Source: Pirellula staleyi DSM 6068 (GTDB taxonomy: Bacteria; Planctomycetota; Planctomycetia; Pirellulales; Pirellulaceae). Taken from it: a stretch of DNA of 64,000 nt. The stretch covers positions 3,038,001 to 3,102,000 of the forward strand of contig NC_013720.1 of assembly GCF_000025185.1 (NCBI RefSeq), read 5' to 3'. A program made the position numbers and the translations under genes. Position 1 is the first letter of the stretch. Each line of letters begins with the position of its first letter. Positions 44,916-53,966 of the stretch are shown piece after piece. The notes under the pieces are model-generated. The model did not search any database and was not told where the DNA came from. It saw nothing but the letters and a program-made list of their open reading frames with translations.

Positions 44916-45902
44916 ATGTTCTTCAACTCCACCGCCTCGAAAAAGACAATCGCGAGCTTCCTGCTCCTCCTGTCGGCTCAGATGTCGGCTCGCGCTACCG
45001 AAGTGGTGCTGCGTGACGATGTGTCGCTCAGCGGCGGCATCGTGCGACTCGCCGATATCGCTGAAGTCCGTGGCTCGAAAGCGGAAGTGGCCGACCTCAG
45101 CAGCGTGCGGCTGCTGCCTGCTCCTCGGGGCGGCGAAGTGCAAGCGATCACCCGTCAGCAGATTCGCGAACTCCTCTCCCTCTCGGGAATCGAAGGGGAT
45201 AGCTACGAAATCAGTGGCGCCGAGATTGTCCAGGTCAAGAGCAGCCTGATCAGCAAGAGCCTGCAGCCTGCCCAAGCGATCTCGCACAGCACTGGCGAAA
45301 CCTCCGCTGCGATCTTCACCGCAGGTGGCAACTTTCCTGGCGAAGGGGCTCACATCCGGACGCGTACCGCCGCTGATATGCGTCGCGATATTCAAACTGG
45401 TGTCGTTTCGCTGCTCGGAAAAGTTCGTCCCGAAGTTCCACGCTGGAATGTCTCGATGACGATCCCTCGCGAGCACGAAGCGAGCCTCGTTTCGGCCGAA
45501 CTGGTGGAAGTGCGTGGCGGAGTGGCCCCCTACATCGGGAAGCAGTCGTTCGAAGTGATCGCCAAGACGAGCCGAGGCAACGAAGTGGTGGGAGTCGAAG
45601 CGGTGGTGCATGCAGTGGCCGAGTTTGCTGCTCCTGCTAGTCCCGCTGCAGAAGCCAAAACCGCCAAACGCGACGCTCGTGGCGAAATTGTCGTGAAGCG
45701 TGGCGAATCGGTTCGTGTCCGAGCCATTGCCGCTGGAGTGACGGTGACCACTTCGGCCAAAGCGATGGCCGATGGGGCGATCGGGGAAGTGATCGAACTG
45801 GAAGTGGATGGTCATCGCAGCCGCGTTTCGGCCCGCGTGGTCGCCCCGCAATTGCTCGAGATTTATGCCGCCGGTCCTCAGGTGGCCACAGCTACGAAAT
45901 AA
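44916..45902 (+). CDS. flgA: Flagellar P-ring assembly chaperone FlgA
   Basis: FlgA helps the P-ring protein FlgI assemble in the periplasm. The 328-residue product has a signal peptide (TIASFLLLLSAQMSARA), an N-terminal domain of about 200 residues, and a C-terminal SAF/ChapFlgA domain at about residues 235-320 (IVVKRGESVRVRAIAAGVTVTT and VRSR-like GHRSRVSARVVA). It is longer than the enteric FlgA (about 219) by an extra N-terminal domain with LSLSGIEGDSYEISG. Its place before flgH and flgI fits. Confidence 0.87.
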   Translation: MFFNSTASKKTIASFLLLLSAQMSARATEVVLRDDVSLSGGIVRLADIAEVRGSKAEVADLSSVRLLPAPRGGEVQAITRQQIRELLSLSGIEGDSYEISGAEIVQVKSSLISKSLQPAQAISHSTGETSAAIFTAGGNFPGEGAHIRTRTAADMRRDIQTGVVSLLGKVRPEVPRWNVSMTIPREHEASLVSAELVEVRGGVAPYIGKQSFEVIAKTSRGNEVVGVEAVVHAVAEFAAPASPAAEAKTAKRDARGEIVVKRGESVRVRAIAAGVTVTTSAKAMADGAIGEVIELEVDGHRSRVSARVVAPQLLEIYAAGPQVATATK

Positions 45903-45972
45903 GTCGCTTCAAATCGAGCGATTGCGACGAGTGGAAATGGATTGCACGCACATGCCAAGGAAGGCTCTTACG

Positions 45973-46701
45973 ATGAACAACCGACGCCAATGGATTGGCC
46001 AGGCACTCGCGCTCGTCGTCGCTACGAGCACCTCGGTGGTGCATGCCGATGACGGCCCGAACTCGAGCCTGTTTAGTGGCCGGATGCAGACCAACCTGCA
46101 GCCCGCGATGCAGCCAGGTATGCCAGCGATGTCGGCTGCTCCTGGTCTCGGTAGCCCTTCGAGCTGGTACGAAACGCCCCTCCCACCGCCGAAAGAAGTG
46201 CGGGTCAACGACATCATCACGATTCGGGTCGATCTCGGTTCGCAAGTCGTTTCGGAGAGCGAATTCCAGAGCCGCAAGAATGCTCAGTACAACCTGCTGC
46301 TGTCGGAATGGATCAAGCTCGATGGCCTCAAGAGTGTGAAGCCAACCGGGATGGCTGATGGCGAACCGCAGATCAACGGCTCGCTGAACCAGCTCAACCG
46401 GGTGACTGGGGAACTCGAGACGACCGAGCAGATCAAGTTCGAAATCGCCGCCACGGTGGCTTCGGTCCTTCCCAACGGAAATTTGGTCGTCGAAGCCCAC
46501 CGGAGTGTGCAGAACAATCACGAGCAGTGGATGCATTCGTTGTCGGGCGTGGTGCGCCGCGAAGATATCGGCCCGGGCAACATTGTGCTGAGCAAAGATA
46601 TGGCCAACCTGCAGATCTCGAAGCGTGAGAACGGACAAGTCCGCGACACTTATCGCCGCGGCTGGGTAAATCGCTGGCTCGATACTTTCAACCCGTTCTA
46701 G
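45973..46701 (+). CDS. flgH: Flagellar L-ring protein FlgH
   Basis: The ATG at 45973 gives a 242-residue protein with a signal peptide (GQALALVVATSTSVVHA). FlgH forms the outer-membrane L ring. The family core appears as VNDIITIRVDLGSQV, NQLNRVTGELETTEQIKFEIAATV and the terminal VVRREDIGPGNIVLSKDMA. Unlike enteric FlgH there is no lipobox cysteine after the hydrophobic stretch, so it would not be lipidated. An upstream ATG at 45952 adds seven residues without changing this. Confidence 0.88.
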   Translation: MNNRRQWIGQALALVVATSTSVVHADDGPNSSLFSGRMQTNLQPAMQPGMPAMSAAPGLGSPSSWYETPLPPPKEVRVNDIITIRVDLGSQVVSESEFQSRKNAQYNLLLSEWIKLDGLKSVKPTGMADGEPQINGSLNQLNRVTGELETTEQIKFEIAATVASVLPNGNLVVEAHRSVQNNHEQWMHSLSGVVRREDIGPGNIVLSKDMANLQISKRENGQVRDTYRRGWVNRWLDTFNPF

Positions 46702-46745
46702 TCGACACGCATCTGCTGACTGAATTTCCTGAGAAAGAGCTTCCG

Positions 46746-47837
46746 ATGATCCTCGCTAAACCCCAACCACTCCTGACGCTCGCCAGCACCTTCACAGCGA
46801 TTTGCACGCTGCTGGTGGCCTCGGCTGTGGCCGACCATCGCATCGGCGATCTTTGCCGCATCAAGGGTCAAGAGGCCAACACGCTGCATGGCATGGGGCT
46901 GGTGGTGGGGCTGAAGGGAACCGGGGATGTCGATAGCAAAGCGACCCAGCGTGCCCTGGCTCGCTACATGGAATTGATGGGGCATCGCTTGTCGACCGAC
47001 GCTCAAGGGAGCGTGCTGCTCGATGAACTCAAGAGTGTGCGAAACGTCGCGCTGGTGTTCATCACCGCGACAGTTCCACCCGGCGGTGCCCAGCAAGGTG
47101 ACACGCTCGATTGCCTGATTAGCGCCATCAGCGCCAAGAGTCTCGAAGGGGGCCATTTGATGCTGACCGAACTCTATGGTCCGCTCCCCGGCGACCGCAC
47201 AGTGTATGGTTTGTGCCAAGGGCTGGTGTCGATCGACGATGTGATTAAGCCCCAAACGGGACGCGTGCCACTCGGCTGCACGGTCGAACGCAAAGTGCAA
47301 AACGAGTTTGTGAAAGATGGCAAGCTCACGCTGGTGATGCACAAGGATCATGCAGCGTTTCAGACCACCGCTTATCTCGAGCAGCTGATCAATCAGCAGC
47401 GCGACTTTAGCCCTGGTGCCTCGACCGCCAGCGGCATTGCCCACGCCGTGGATCAGGTGAAGATCGAAGTGCTGATTCCTCCGACCTATGCCGATAATCC
47501 AGCGCTGTTTGCATCGCTGCTGCTCGACACCCGCGTCTTCCCCCCGAAGACCGACACCAAAGTGATCATCAACGAACGGAAGCGGGCGATCATCGTTGGG
47601 GCTGATGTCGAGATCGCTCCCGTCGCCGTGATGCATGGCAATCGTGTGATTCAAACCGGTGGCGAGCCAGTGAATCAGTTCGTAACGGTCGATCCAACGG
47701 CCGATACCTCGCAAACCAAATTGGCCGCGCTTGTCGATGCCCTCAACGCCCTCAAGATTCCCGCCGAAGATGTGATCGACATCATCAAGATGCTCAAGCA
47801 CAAGCGGGCCCTCTACGGCGAATTGATCATCGAATAG
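46746..47837 (+). CDS. flgI: Flagellar P-ring protein FlgI
   Basis: This 363-residue protein has a signal peptide (FTAICTLLVASAVA) followed by the highly conserved IGDLCRIKGQE and GMGLVVGLKGTGD. Further FlgI blocks are VRNVALVFITATVPPGG, GDTLDCLISAISAKSLEGG and the C-terminal LVDALNALKIPAEDVIDIIK. It forms the periplasmic P ring around the rod. The product is complete and of normal length. It lies 45 bases after flgH and 51 bases before flgJ. Confidence 0.95.
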   Translation: MILAKPQPLLTLASTFTAICTLLVASAVADHRIGDLCRIKGQEANTLHGMGLVVGLKGTGDVDSKATQRALARYMELMGHRLSTDAQGSVLLDELKSVRNVALVFITATVPPGGAQQGDTLDCLISAISAKSLEGGHLMLTELYGPLPGDRTVYGLCQGLVSIDDVIKPQTGRVPLGCTVERKVQNEFVKDGKLTLVMHKDHAAFQTTAYLEQLINQQRDFSPGASTASGIAHAVDQVKIEVLIPPTYADNPALFASLLLDTRVFPPKTDTKVIINERKRAIIVGADVEIAPVAVMHGNRVIQTGGEPVNQFVTVDPTADTSQTKLAALVDALNALKIPAEDVIDIIKMLKHKRALYGELIIE

Positions 47838-47887
47838 TTGGCAAACGTCTCCCTCACTTAGCTCCTTTCTCTCCCTGAGCGACTCCC

Positions 47888-48187
47888 ATGCAAATCACAC
47901 CTTCGCAACTCAGTATGGCCAGCGAACCTGCCGGCTTCGGCGCCGCGAAATCGGGCGACCAGCTGCGCGAGGCGTTTGGCCAGTTCGTCGGGAACTCGCT
48001 CTTCACGCAGATGCTCTCGTCGATGCGTGAAACGGTGGAGAAGTCGGAATATTTTCACGGTGGGCGGGCGGAAGAAGTGTTTCAAGGTCAGCTCGATCAA
48101 CTCCTGGCCGACGAACTGACCGAAGCGAGCAGCGAATCGCTCGCCGGACCGATGTTCGAGCTGTTTCAGCTGCAGCGGCAGAGCTAG
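47888..48187 (+). CDS. flgJ: FlgJ-type rod-binding protein, N-terminal domain only
   Basis: The 99 residues correspond to the rod-binding domain of FlgJ (REAFGQFVGNSLFTQMLSSM, then FHGGRAEEVFQGQLDQLLAD). The muramidase domain found in enterobacterial FlgJ is absent, as in many non-proteobacteria. A separate peptidoglycan hydrolase must open the wall for the rod, and none is in the window. Position after flgI supports the call. Confidence 0.88.
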   Translation: MQITPSQLSMASEPAGFGAAKSGDQLREAFGQFVGNSLFTQMLSSMRETVEKSEYFHGGRAEEVFQGQLDQLLADELTEASSESLAGPMFELFQLQRQS

Positions 48188-48237
48188 TCAAACGTTGGTG
48201 CGGTGGTTGCTCAGGATGGCGTTCGAAACTTCAGGCA

Positions 48238-48762
48238 GTGAGTTTTCTCGTGATTACTAGCGAAAACATGACCAGCAGCGAACCAACGTGGGAACAGAAG
48301 ATCGGCCTGCTGCTCGACGAGCTATCGAGCGTGCAGAGCGAACTTCTGGGAGTGCTGTCGGCCAAACGCGATTGCCTGGCGCGGCTCGACCTCGAGCAGA
48401 TGCATGCCCTGCAGTCGACCGAGCTCGAAGTTTCCAGCCGACTCGAGGCGTGTCACGCCAAGCGTAACGAACTGCTCGCCACTGCGGCTAAAGAGGGGCT
48501 GCCGCACGACAGCATCACGCAGCTATCGAAAACGATGCCTGCGCGCGATCGGAAGGTCGTCGAACAGCGGATTGCTCAGTCGAGCGCTCAAATGCGGCTG
48601 TTGCAGCACCAAAGTCTCACCAACTGGGTCGCCGCACAAAGAGCTTTGCTCCATGTTTCGCAGTTGCTCGAGATTATCGCTACTGGCGGTCGCCCTGAGC
48701 CGACATATGGAGATAGCCAGCCACTACATGGACGTGGTTCGTTGGTAAATCAGGAGGCCTAG
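48238..48762 (+). CDS. flgN: FlgN-like flagellar chaperone
   Basis: This 174-residue, mostly helical, charged protein lies between flgJ and flgK, the usual place of flgN. It starts at GTG 48238, or at ATG 48268 with the sequence MTSSEPTWEQKIGLLLDEL. The helix EQMHALQSTELEVSSRLEACH and C-terminal LTNWVAAQRALLHVSQLLEI resemble the FlgN family, the export chaperone for FlgK and FlgL. Sequence similarity in this family is weak, so position carries much of the weight. Confidence 0.72.
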   Translation: MSFLVITSENMTSSEPTWEQKIGLLLDELSSVQSELLGVLSAKRDCLARLDLEQMHALQSTELEVSSRLEACHAKRNELLATAAKEGLPHDSITQLSKTMPARDRKVVEQRIAQSSAQMRLLQHQSLTNWVAAQRALLHVSQLLEIIATGGRPEPTYGDSQPLHGRGSLVNQEA

Positions 48763-48827
48763 TGAGGCTGTGAGCGTTGGGTAATCAGTACGGCCCGACA
48801 TCCAGCTAAAGACTAGCGAGCCATCGC

Positions 48828-50525
48828 ATGACACTTCTCAGTACGCTGCAGATCGCCAACAACTCGCTGATTGCGTCGCAACTCGGCTTGCAGGTGGTCG
48901 GCAACAACATTGCCAACGCCAACACGCCCGGCTACATCCGCCAGCAAGTGGTCCTCACCCCTGCGCCGACACAGCGCTATGGTGGTTTGCTGCTGGGACT
49001 CGGTGTCGAAGTCCAGGCGGTCATTCAGCAGACCGATCGATTCTTGGAAGAGCGGCTTCGATCGGCTCTCAGCGACCTGGCAAGCGGCGAAGCCCAAGAG
49101 AAGACGTACGTGCAACTTGAGTCGCTGCTCGGCGAACTCTCCGACACCGATCTCAGCACGGCGCTCACCGATTTTTTCGGGAGCGTGCAAGACATTTTGA
49201 ATCAGCCCGACAGCGAAAGTGTTCGCAATCTCGCGGTGTTGCAAGGTCAATCGCTGGCCGCTGATATCTCGCGGATGCACGAGCGGGTCGGGCAGCTGCG
49301 AACCGACATCAACACACAAATCGATCAAACGGCTGTCGAAATCAACGGGCATATCAACGAGATTGCCAAGCTGAACGTGCAGATTTTGCAGGCTGAAGGT
49401 GGCGGCACTTCGGCCAGCGATGCCGTGGGTCTGCGCGACCGGCGCTCGATTGTGCTGAACGAACTGGCGCAGATTCTCGACATCACCGCGATCGAACAGC
49501 CGACCGGCGATGTGTCGGTCTATGTCGGCGGCGACTATCTGGTGTTTCAAGGGACAGCACGTCCCGTCACGATCGAGCAGACGACCGATCGCGGGCAAAC
49601 GGTGTCGCGCATCAAGCTCATCGAGACCGATGCGCCCCTCTTCTCGTCGTCGGGAAAATTGGCTGGGCTAGTGACGAGTCGCGATGCAATTCTCGGCGGC
49701 TTTCTCGATAGCCTCAACGATTTCGCGACCACCTTGGTGAGCGAGTTCAACAAGGTCTATTCGCAAGGGCAGGGGCTCAGCGGCTATAGCCAAATTACCA
49801 GCGAATTTGCAGTCGATAATGTCGAAGCCTCGCTCGACGAAGCAGGACTGAAGTTCAGCGCTAATAGTGGCTCGTTCGACATCCTGGTGCGGAACAAGCA
49901 GACCGGATTGAGCGAAACGACGCAGATTCAAGTCGATCTGAATGGACTCGACGACGACACTTCGCTCGAAGAACTCGTCGAGGCAATCAACGCTGTCGAT
50001 GGGATCAATGCCTCGATCGATCCCAATCGCCGGGTCGTCATCAAAACCGATAGTCAGCTCGTCGATTTCAGCTTCGCGGGGGACACCAGTGGTGTGCTGG
50101 CCGCTTTGGGAATCAACACGTTCTTCAAAGGGACATCGGCCAGCGATATCGGGGTGAATAAACAGCTCATCGATAACCCGGCACTGTTTGCGGCGAGTGG
50201 CGGTGGCATTGGCGAAGATACCGACGTGGCAATCAAACTGGCCAATCTACTTTCGACACCCCTTGAATCGCAAAATGGTTCGACCCTTGCTGTTCTCTAC
50301 GACAAGCTGACGGCCGAGGTGTCGCAAGGTGCGGCGGTGACGACTAGCGTGACCGAAGGGTATCGTGTTTTTCAAAACACACTCGAGGGACAACTGCTGG
50401 CGATCACCGGGGTGAACCTCGACGAAGAAGCGGTCCGGATGATTCAATATCAGCGCACCTTTCAGGCCTCAGCACGTGTGATCTCGACGATCAACGATCT
50501 GCTGGAGGTGCTCGTCAATATTTAG
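48828..50525 (+). CDS. flgK: Hook-filament junction protein FlgK
   Basis: FlgK joins hook and filament (HAP1). The 565-residue protein has the axial-protein N-terminus LQIANNSLIASQLGLQV and NNIANANTPGYIRQQVVL at about residues 24-41. The following helix is SDTDLSTALTDFFGSVQDIL. The C-terminal D0 helix is LDEEAVRMIQYQRTFQASAR. A beta-rich insert at about 325-420 resembles the usual FlgK middle domain. Length is normal, in contrast to the enlarged FlgL, FliC and FliD nearby. Confidence 0.95.
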   Translation: MTLLSTLQIANNSLIASQLGLQVVGNNIANANTPGYIRQQVVLTPAPTQRYGGLLLGLGVEVQAVIQQTDRFLEERLRSALSDLASGEAQEKTYVQLESLLGELSDTDLSTALTDFFGSVQDILNQPDSESVRNLAVLQGQSLAADISRMHERVGQLRTDINTQIDQTAVEINGHINEIAKLNVQILQAEGGGTSASDAVGLRDRRSIVLNELAQILDITAIEQPTGDVSVYVGGDYLVFQGTARPVTIEQTTDRGQTVSRIKLIETDAPLFSSSGKLAGLVTSRDAILGGFLDSLNDFATTLVSEFNKVYSQGQGLSGYSQITSEFAVDNVEASLDEAGLKFSANSGSFDILVRNKQTGLSETTQIQVDLNGLDDDTSLEELVEAINAVDGINASIDPNRRVVIKTDSQLVDFSFAGDTSGVLAALGINTFFKGTSASDIGVNKQLIDNPALFAASGGGIGEDTDVAIKLANLLSTPLESQNGSTLAVLYDKLTAEVSQGAAVTTSVTEGYRVFQNTLEGQLLAITGVNLDEEAVRMIQYQRTFQASARVISTINDLLEVLVNI

Positions 50526-50689
50526 TGACTGGCCGCAAGTCGCTGCGCAGCGCGTGGCGGTGGCAAGTGAGAAAACGATTGTAAAACAAGGCTCAAACAT
50601 GCGAAATCGCAGGGCTCGGGCAAGACGCTCGAGGAGACCTGCCGCTTGACAGAAGCTTGTGAAAACTCTGGCGTAGGACTTTCTCGAAC

Positions 50690-53600
50690 ATGGCTGGCGT
50701 GTATCCCGTACCGACAACTCGCACCAGTTCGATCCTTGCGCAAACGCGTCTCACGGCGCAGTTGCAGGCCGATCAGCTTTCGATCTTGCGCTTGCAATCG
50801 CAAATCAGCACCGGTCGCCGGATCGCTTTGCCGAGTGAAGATGCGCCAGCGTCGCAGCGGGCGATTCATCTGCAGCAACTCCTGGAGCTTAAAGCCCAGG
50901 CGCTTGTGAACCTCGATACGAGCCAGTCGTACCTCGATGCCACCGATAGCGCGATTGCCAATGTCAGCAGCACGCTGAATCAAATTCGCTCGACTGCGCT
51001 TGGTGTCGCCAACACCACCTCGAGCGAAACGACGCGCGCGGCAGCCGCAGCCGAAGTGAGCCGCGCCATCGAGCAGCTCGTCGATGTAGCGAATCAAAAC
51101 TTTCGTGGTCGCTACCTGTTTGCAGGCTCGAAAACGACTACCGTTCCGTTCACCTACGATGGAACGAACGTGATCTATAACGGTAACGAGCGCGAGCTTT
51201 CGAGCTACGCCGATATCGATCTATTGCTCGAGACCAGCATTGCCGGAAGCCAGATTTTCGGGGCGTTTAGCTCGAGTTCGCAGACGGTGTCTGACCTGCA
51301 GCCGATCTTGACGCGAAGCACGAAGCTGTCGGATCTGCGCAGCGGTGAAGGGATTGGCGATGGAAGCATCGCGATCTCCGACGGCAATAGCACGCGAATC
51401 ATCAACCTCAGTGGCGCGAGCACGATTGGGGATGTGGCCGATCTGATTGAGGCCAATCCACCCGCCGGTCGAACGGTGACGGCGCGTGTGGGTCCGGAAG
51501 GTTTGATCCTCGATATCGACGACGCTGGTGGTGGCAACTTCACGATTCGCGAAGTGGGTGGAGGGACCACCGCCGCACGGCTCGGGATCTACGAACCATT
51601 GGGGACACTCACCGGCCCAGTGACCGGGGAAGATCTCGATCCGATCCTGACACGGACCACCAGCCTGGCCGATATCCTGGGGGTGCGCGCCCAAGCGATC
51701 GTGCAATCGAGTGGTCCGAACAACGATATCGTCATCGAGTCGCTCACGCGTGGCTCGGCCAGCAACGGTGTGAGTTTGCAGCTGGTCGATGATTCGGCGC
51801 TGCATGCTTCCCCAGGACTTGTTGCCGGTGCCGAGCAAGTGGTTTATAGCGAAACGGCAGTGGCGGCTCGCGCGGCCCTTTCGTTCTCGGGGTTTGGCAA
51901 CAACTTGCTGCTGACAGGGAGCGTCACCGGAACGTCGCTCAACAACGTAACGATCGAAGTGGTGAGTGGCGGCGCGATTGGCGATGCAGCCACCGCGACG
52001 TTTGACGCCAACAGCAAAACGCTGACAATTGCAGTCGATTCCGCGGGAAATACGTCGATTCAGTCGGTCGTCGATGCGATCGCGCTCGAAGGGACTTTCA
52101 CTGCCAGTCACGATAGTTCGGACGGAGTCGATGGGGCCTACAACCCACTCTCCACCGTTTCGGTCGGCGATATCGGAGTGGTGACCGGCAACACGAGCGC
52201 GAGTGGGGGCGAGGCTGGGACGATCTTTGTTTATGTCGAAGCGGGTGCGACAACGGCCAATCAAGTGGTCACGGCGCTCGAGGCCAACAGCGATGTGACA
52301 GCGCGCTTTCGGGTGAGTCTCGACGACTCGGATACCTCGAGCCCTGGTGCTGCGGGAAAAGGGAATGTGCTTCCTGGCGCAAGCGCTACGACGATCGATG
52401 GAAGTGGCAGCGATCTCGATCTGACGTCGGGAATCATTATCGAAAATGGAGGGGAGTCGTTCACGATCGATCTGAGTGGCGCGGAAACGATCGAAGATTT
52501 GCTGAACGTCCTCAACGGTTCGCCGGCGCATGTGCGGGCCGAAGTCGACCCGACAGGGAAGGGGATCATCGTTCGCTCGCGGCTGAGTGGTCGCCCCATC
52601 AGCATCGGCGAAAATGGTGGAACCACCGCCGCCCAGCTCGGGATTCGTACGACGACGGAAGAGATCTACCTGACCGAACTGAACTACGGTCGCGGAGTCG
52701 GCACGTTTGAAGGAACCGATTTCACGATCACGCGGCCCGATGGTGTGGCGCTCGACATCGATATCGATGGCGCTGTGACCGTGGGAGATGTGATCGACCG
52801 GATCAACAACCACGCGCTCAACACCGGAAGTGGCCGCGTGACGGCGGCGCTCAATCGTGTCGGTAATGGGATCGAACTGACGGCTAGCCAGTCGAGTAGT
52901 CCAGGAACCTTGTCGATCACCAAGGCATTTCAAAGCGAAGCCGCTTGGGATCTCGGACTGATACCGACGGGCGAGCAGAGCATCACAACCTCGACGGCAG
53001 CCACGGTTGCCAGTGCGCGGCTCGACTTCGCCGGCGCTAACAGCGACTTGCTGGTGACGGCTGGCATCGCGGGGAGTTCGCTCAGTGGCGTGGCGATTCG
53101 TTTCGTCGATTCGGCAGTCGGCGATGTTGCAACGGCAACTTACGATGCTGGCACGCGCGAGCTGACGATTGCCCTCGATGCCTCGGCGACTTCAGCAACC
53201 ACGATTCGCGATGCCATCAATCTCGAAGGAACATTCTCGGCCGCGCTCGACGCGACGAGTGATCCGACCAACGATGGAAGTGGCGTGATTGGCACGACCG
53301 GTGTCGTAGGGATAACGAGTGGTGGAACAGCAGAGGTGCTGACCGGCGCGAACACCTATCACCAAGAGGTGCAGGGGGTGTTCAACACGCTGATTCAGTT
53401 GCGCGACGCGATCAACAATTTCGATCTCGCCTCGATCGATCGTTCGCTCGAGAGTTTGGATGTCGATCTCGATCGAATCAACTTCGGTCGCGCGGAGATT
53501 GGTGCTCGTGGTCAGGCGCTCGATCTGCTCCGGACCCGCCTGGAGGATGAAGAGGTGACGTTGAAGGACTCGCTCTCGAAAGAGATCGAGGTGGACATCA

Positions 53601-53701
53601 CCCAAGCAATCTCGGAGCTCGCCGCTAGGCAGGCGTCGCTCGAGGCCTCGATGCAGCTGATGGCGACCCTATTTCAGACGACGCTGCTGAACTATCTGTA
53701 A
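50690..53701 (+). CDS. flgL: Enlarged hook-filament junction protein FlgL
   Basis: FlgL (HAP3) joins FlgK to flagellin. Normal members have about 300 residues; this one has 1003. The flagellin-like ends are clear: residues 1-175 with LRLQSQISTGRRIALPSEDAP and FRGRYLFAGSKT, and 890-1003 with INFGRAEIGARGQALDLLRTRLEDEE. Between them, about 700 beta-rich residues have been added: flagellin-hook-IN-like repeats at 218-300, 568-652 and 667-757, and copies of a shared module at 394-500 and 776-880. A third copy seems split at 343-388 and 508-558. These would form large domains exposed on the filament surface. Confidence 0.9.
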   Translation: MAGVYPVPTTRTSSILAQTRLTAQLQADQLSILRLQSQISTGRRIALPSEDAPASQRAIHLQQLLELKAQALVNLDTSQSYLDATDSAIANVSSTLNQIRSTALGVANTTSSETTRAAAAAEVSRAIEQLVDVANQNFRGRYLFAGSKTTTVPFTYDGTNVIYNGNERELSSYADIDLLLETSIAGSQIFGAFSSSSQTVSDLQPILTRSTKLSDLRSGEGIGDGSIAISDGNSTRIINLSGASTIGDVADLIEANPPAGRTVTARVGPEGLILDIDDAGGGNFTIREVGGGTTAARLGIYEPLGTLTGPVTGEDLDPILTRTTSLADILGVRAQAIVQSSGPNNDIVIESLTRGSASNGVSLQLVDDSALHASPGLVAGAEQVVYSETAVAARAALSFSGFGNNLLLTGSVTGTSLNNVTIEVVSGGAIGDAATATFDANSKTLTIAVDSAGNTSIQSVVDAIALEGTFTASHDSSDGVDGAYNPLSTVSVGDIGVVTGNTSASGGEAGTIFVYVEAGATTANQVVTALEANSDVTARFRVSLDDSDTSSPGAAGKGNVLPGASATTIDGSGSDLDLTSGIIIENGGESFTIDLSGAETIEDLLNVLNGSPAHVRAEVDPTGKGIIVRSRLSGRPISIGENGGTTAAQLGIRTTTEEIYLTELNYGRGVGTFEGTDFTITRPDGVALDIDIDGAVTVGDVIDRINNHALNTGSGRVTAALNRVGNGIELTASQSSSPGTLSITKAFQSEAAWDLGLIPTGEQSITTSTAATVASARLDFAGANSDLLVTAGIAGSSLSGVAIRFVDSAVGDVATATYDAGTRELTIALDASATSATTIRDAINLEGTFSAALDATSDPTNDGSGVIGTTGVVGITSGGTAEVLTGANTYHQEVQGVFNTLIQLRDAINNFDLASIDRSLESLDVDLDRINFGRAEIGARGQALDLLRTRLEDEEVTLKDSLSKEIEVDITQAISELAARQASLEASMQLMATLFQTTLLNYL
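51716..52363 (+). repeat. Nested beta-module region in FlgL
   Basis: A module half (FlgL residues 343-388, nt 51716-51853) is followed by a whole module (394-500, nt 51869-52189) and then by what looks like the missing second half (508-558, nt 52211-52363). The halves align with the unbroken copy in FliD. Confidence 0.55.
53015..53329 (+). repeat. Shared beta module, second intact copy in FlgL
   Basis: FlgL residues 776-880. It has GSSLSGVAIRFVD, ATATYDAGTRELTIALD and INLEGTFSAALD in the order seen in the other copies (FlgL 394-500, FliD 295-403, FliC 215-320). Confidence 0.65.
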
Positions 53702-53713
53702 GTCGCTGTCTCT

Positions 53714-53767
53714 CCCCCGCAAGGGGGCGCGCGTGATGTTGCGCAAGTTGCGCGAAGTTGCGCCCCC
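53714..53767 (+). promoter_or_regulatory. Mutually exclusive hairpins between flgL and fliW
   Basis: CCCCC (53714-53718), loop GCAA, GGGGG (53723-53727) forms one hairpin with a GNRA-type loop. The same GGGGG as part of GGGGGCGC (53723-53730) can instead pair with GCGCCCCC (53760-53767). The enclosed part holds three GTTGCGC units. There is no T run, so this is not a simple terminator. Confidence 0.5.
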
Positions 53768-53966
53768 GGAACCAATCGTCAGCTCTGTTGTGCTGATTTT
53801 TCTGATTCTGCGGACGGTGGTGGGCCGATGTAACAGAACGAGGCCCTCGGTGACCGGGAGTGCAGCGACTGCGTTCACTTGCTAGCTAACGAACTTGCTC
53901 ACGGGGGGCCCCACAGCCGCGAGGCAATGGGCGGACCGATCGCGTTTACGACAAGAAGCAGATCCT

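Noticed and set aside
50690-53701. FlgL as an adhesin or RTX protein instead of FlgL
   Set aside because: Both ends are clearly FlgL/flagellin D0/D1 helices and the position after flgK is that of flgL.
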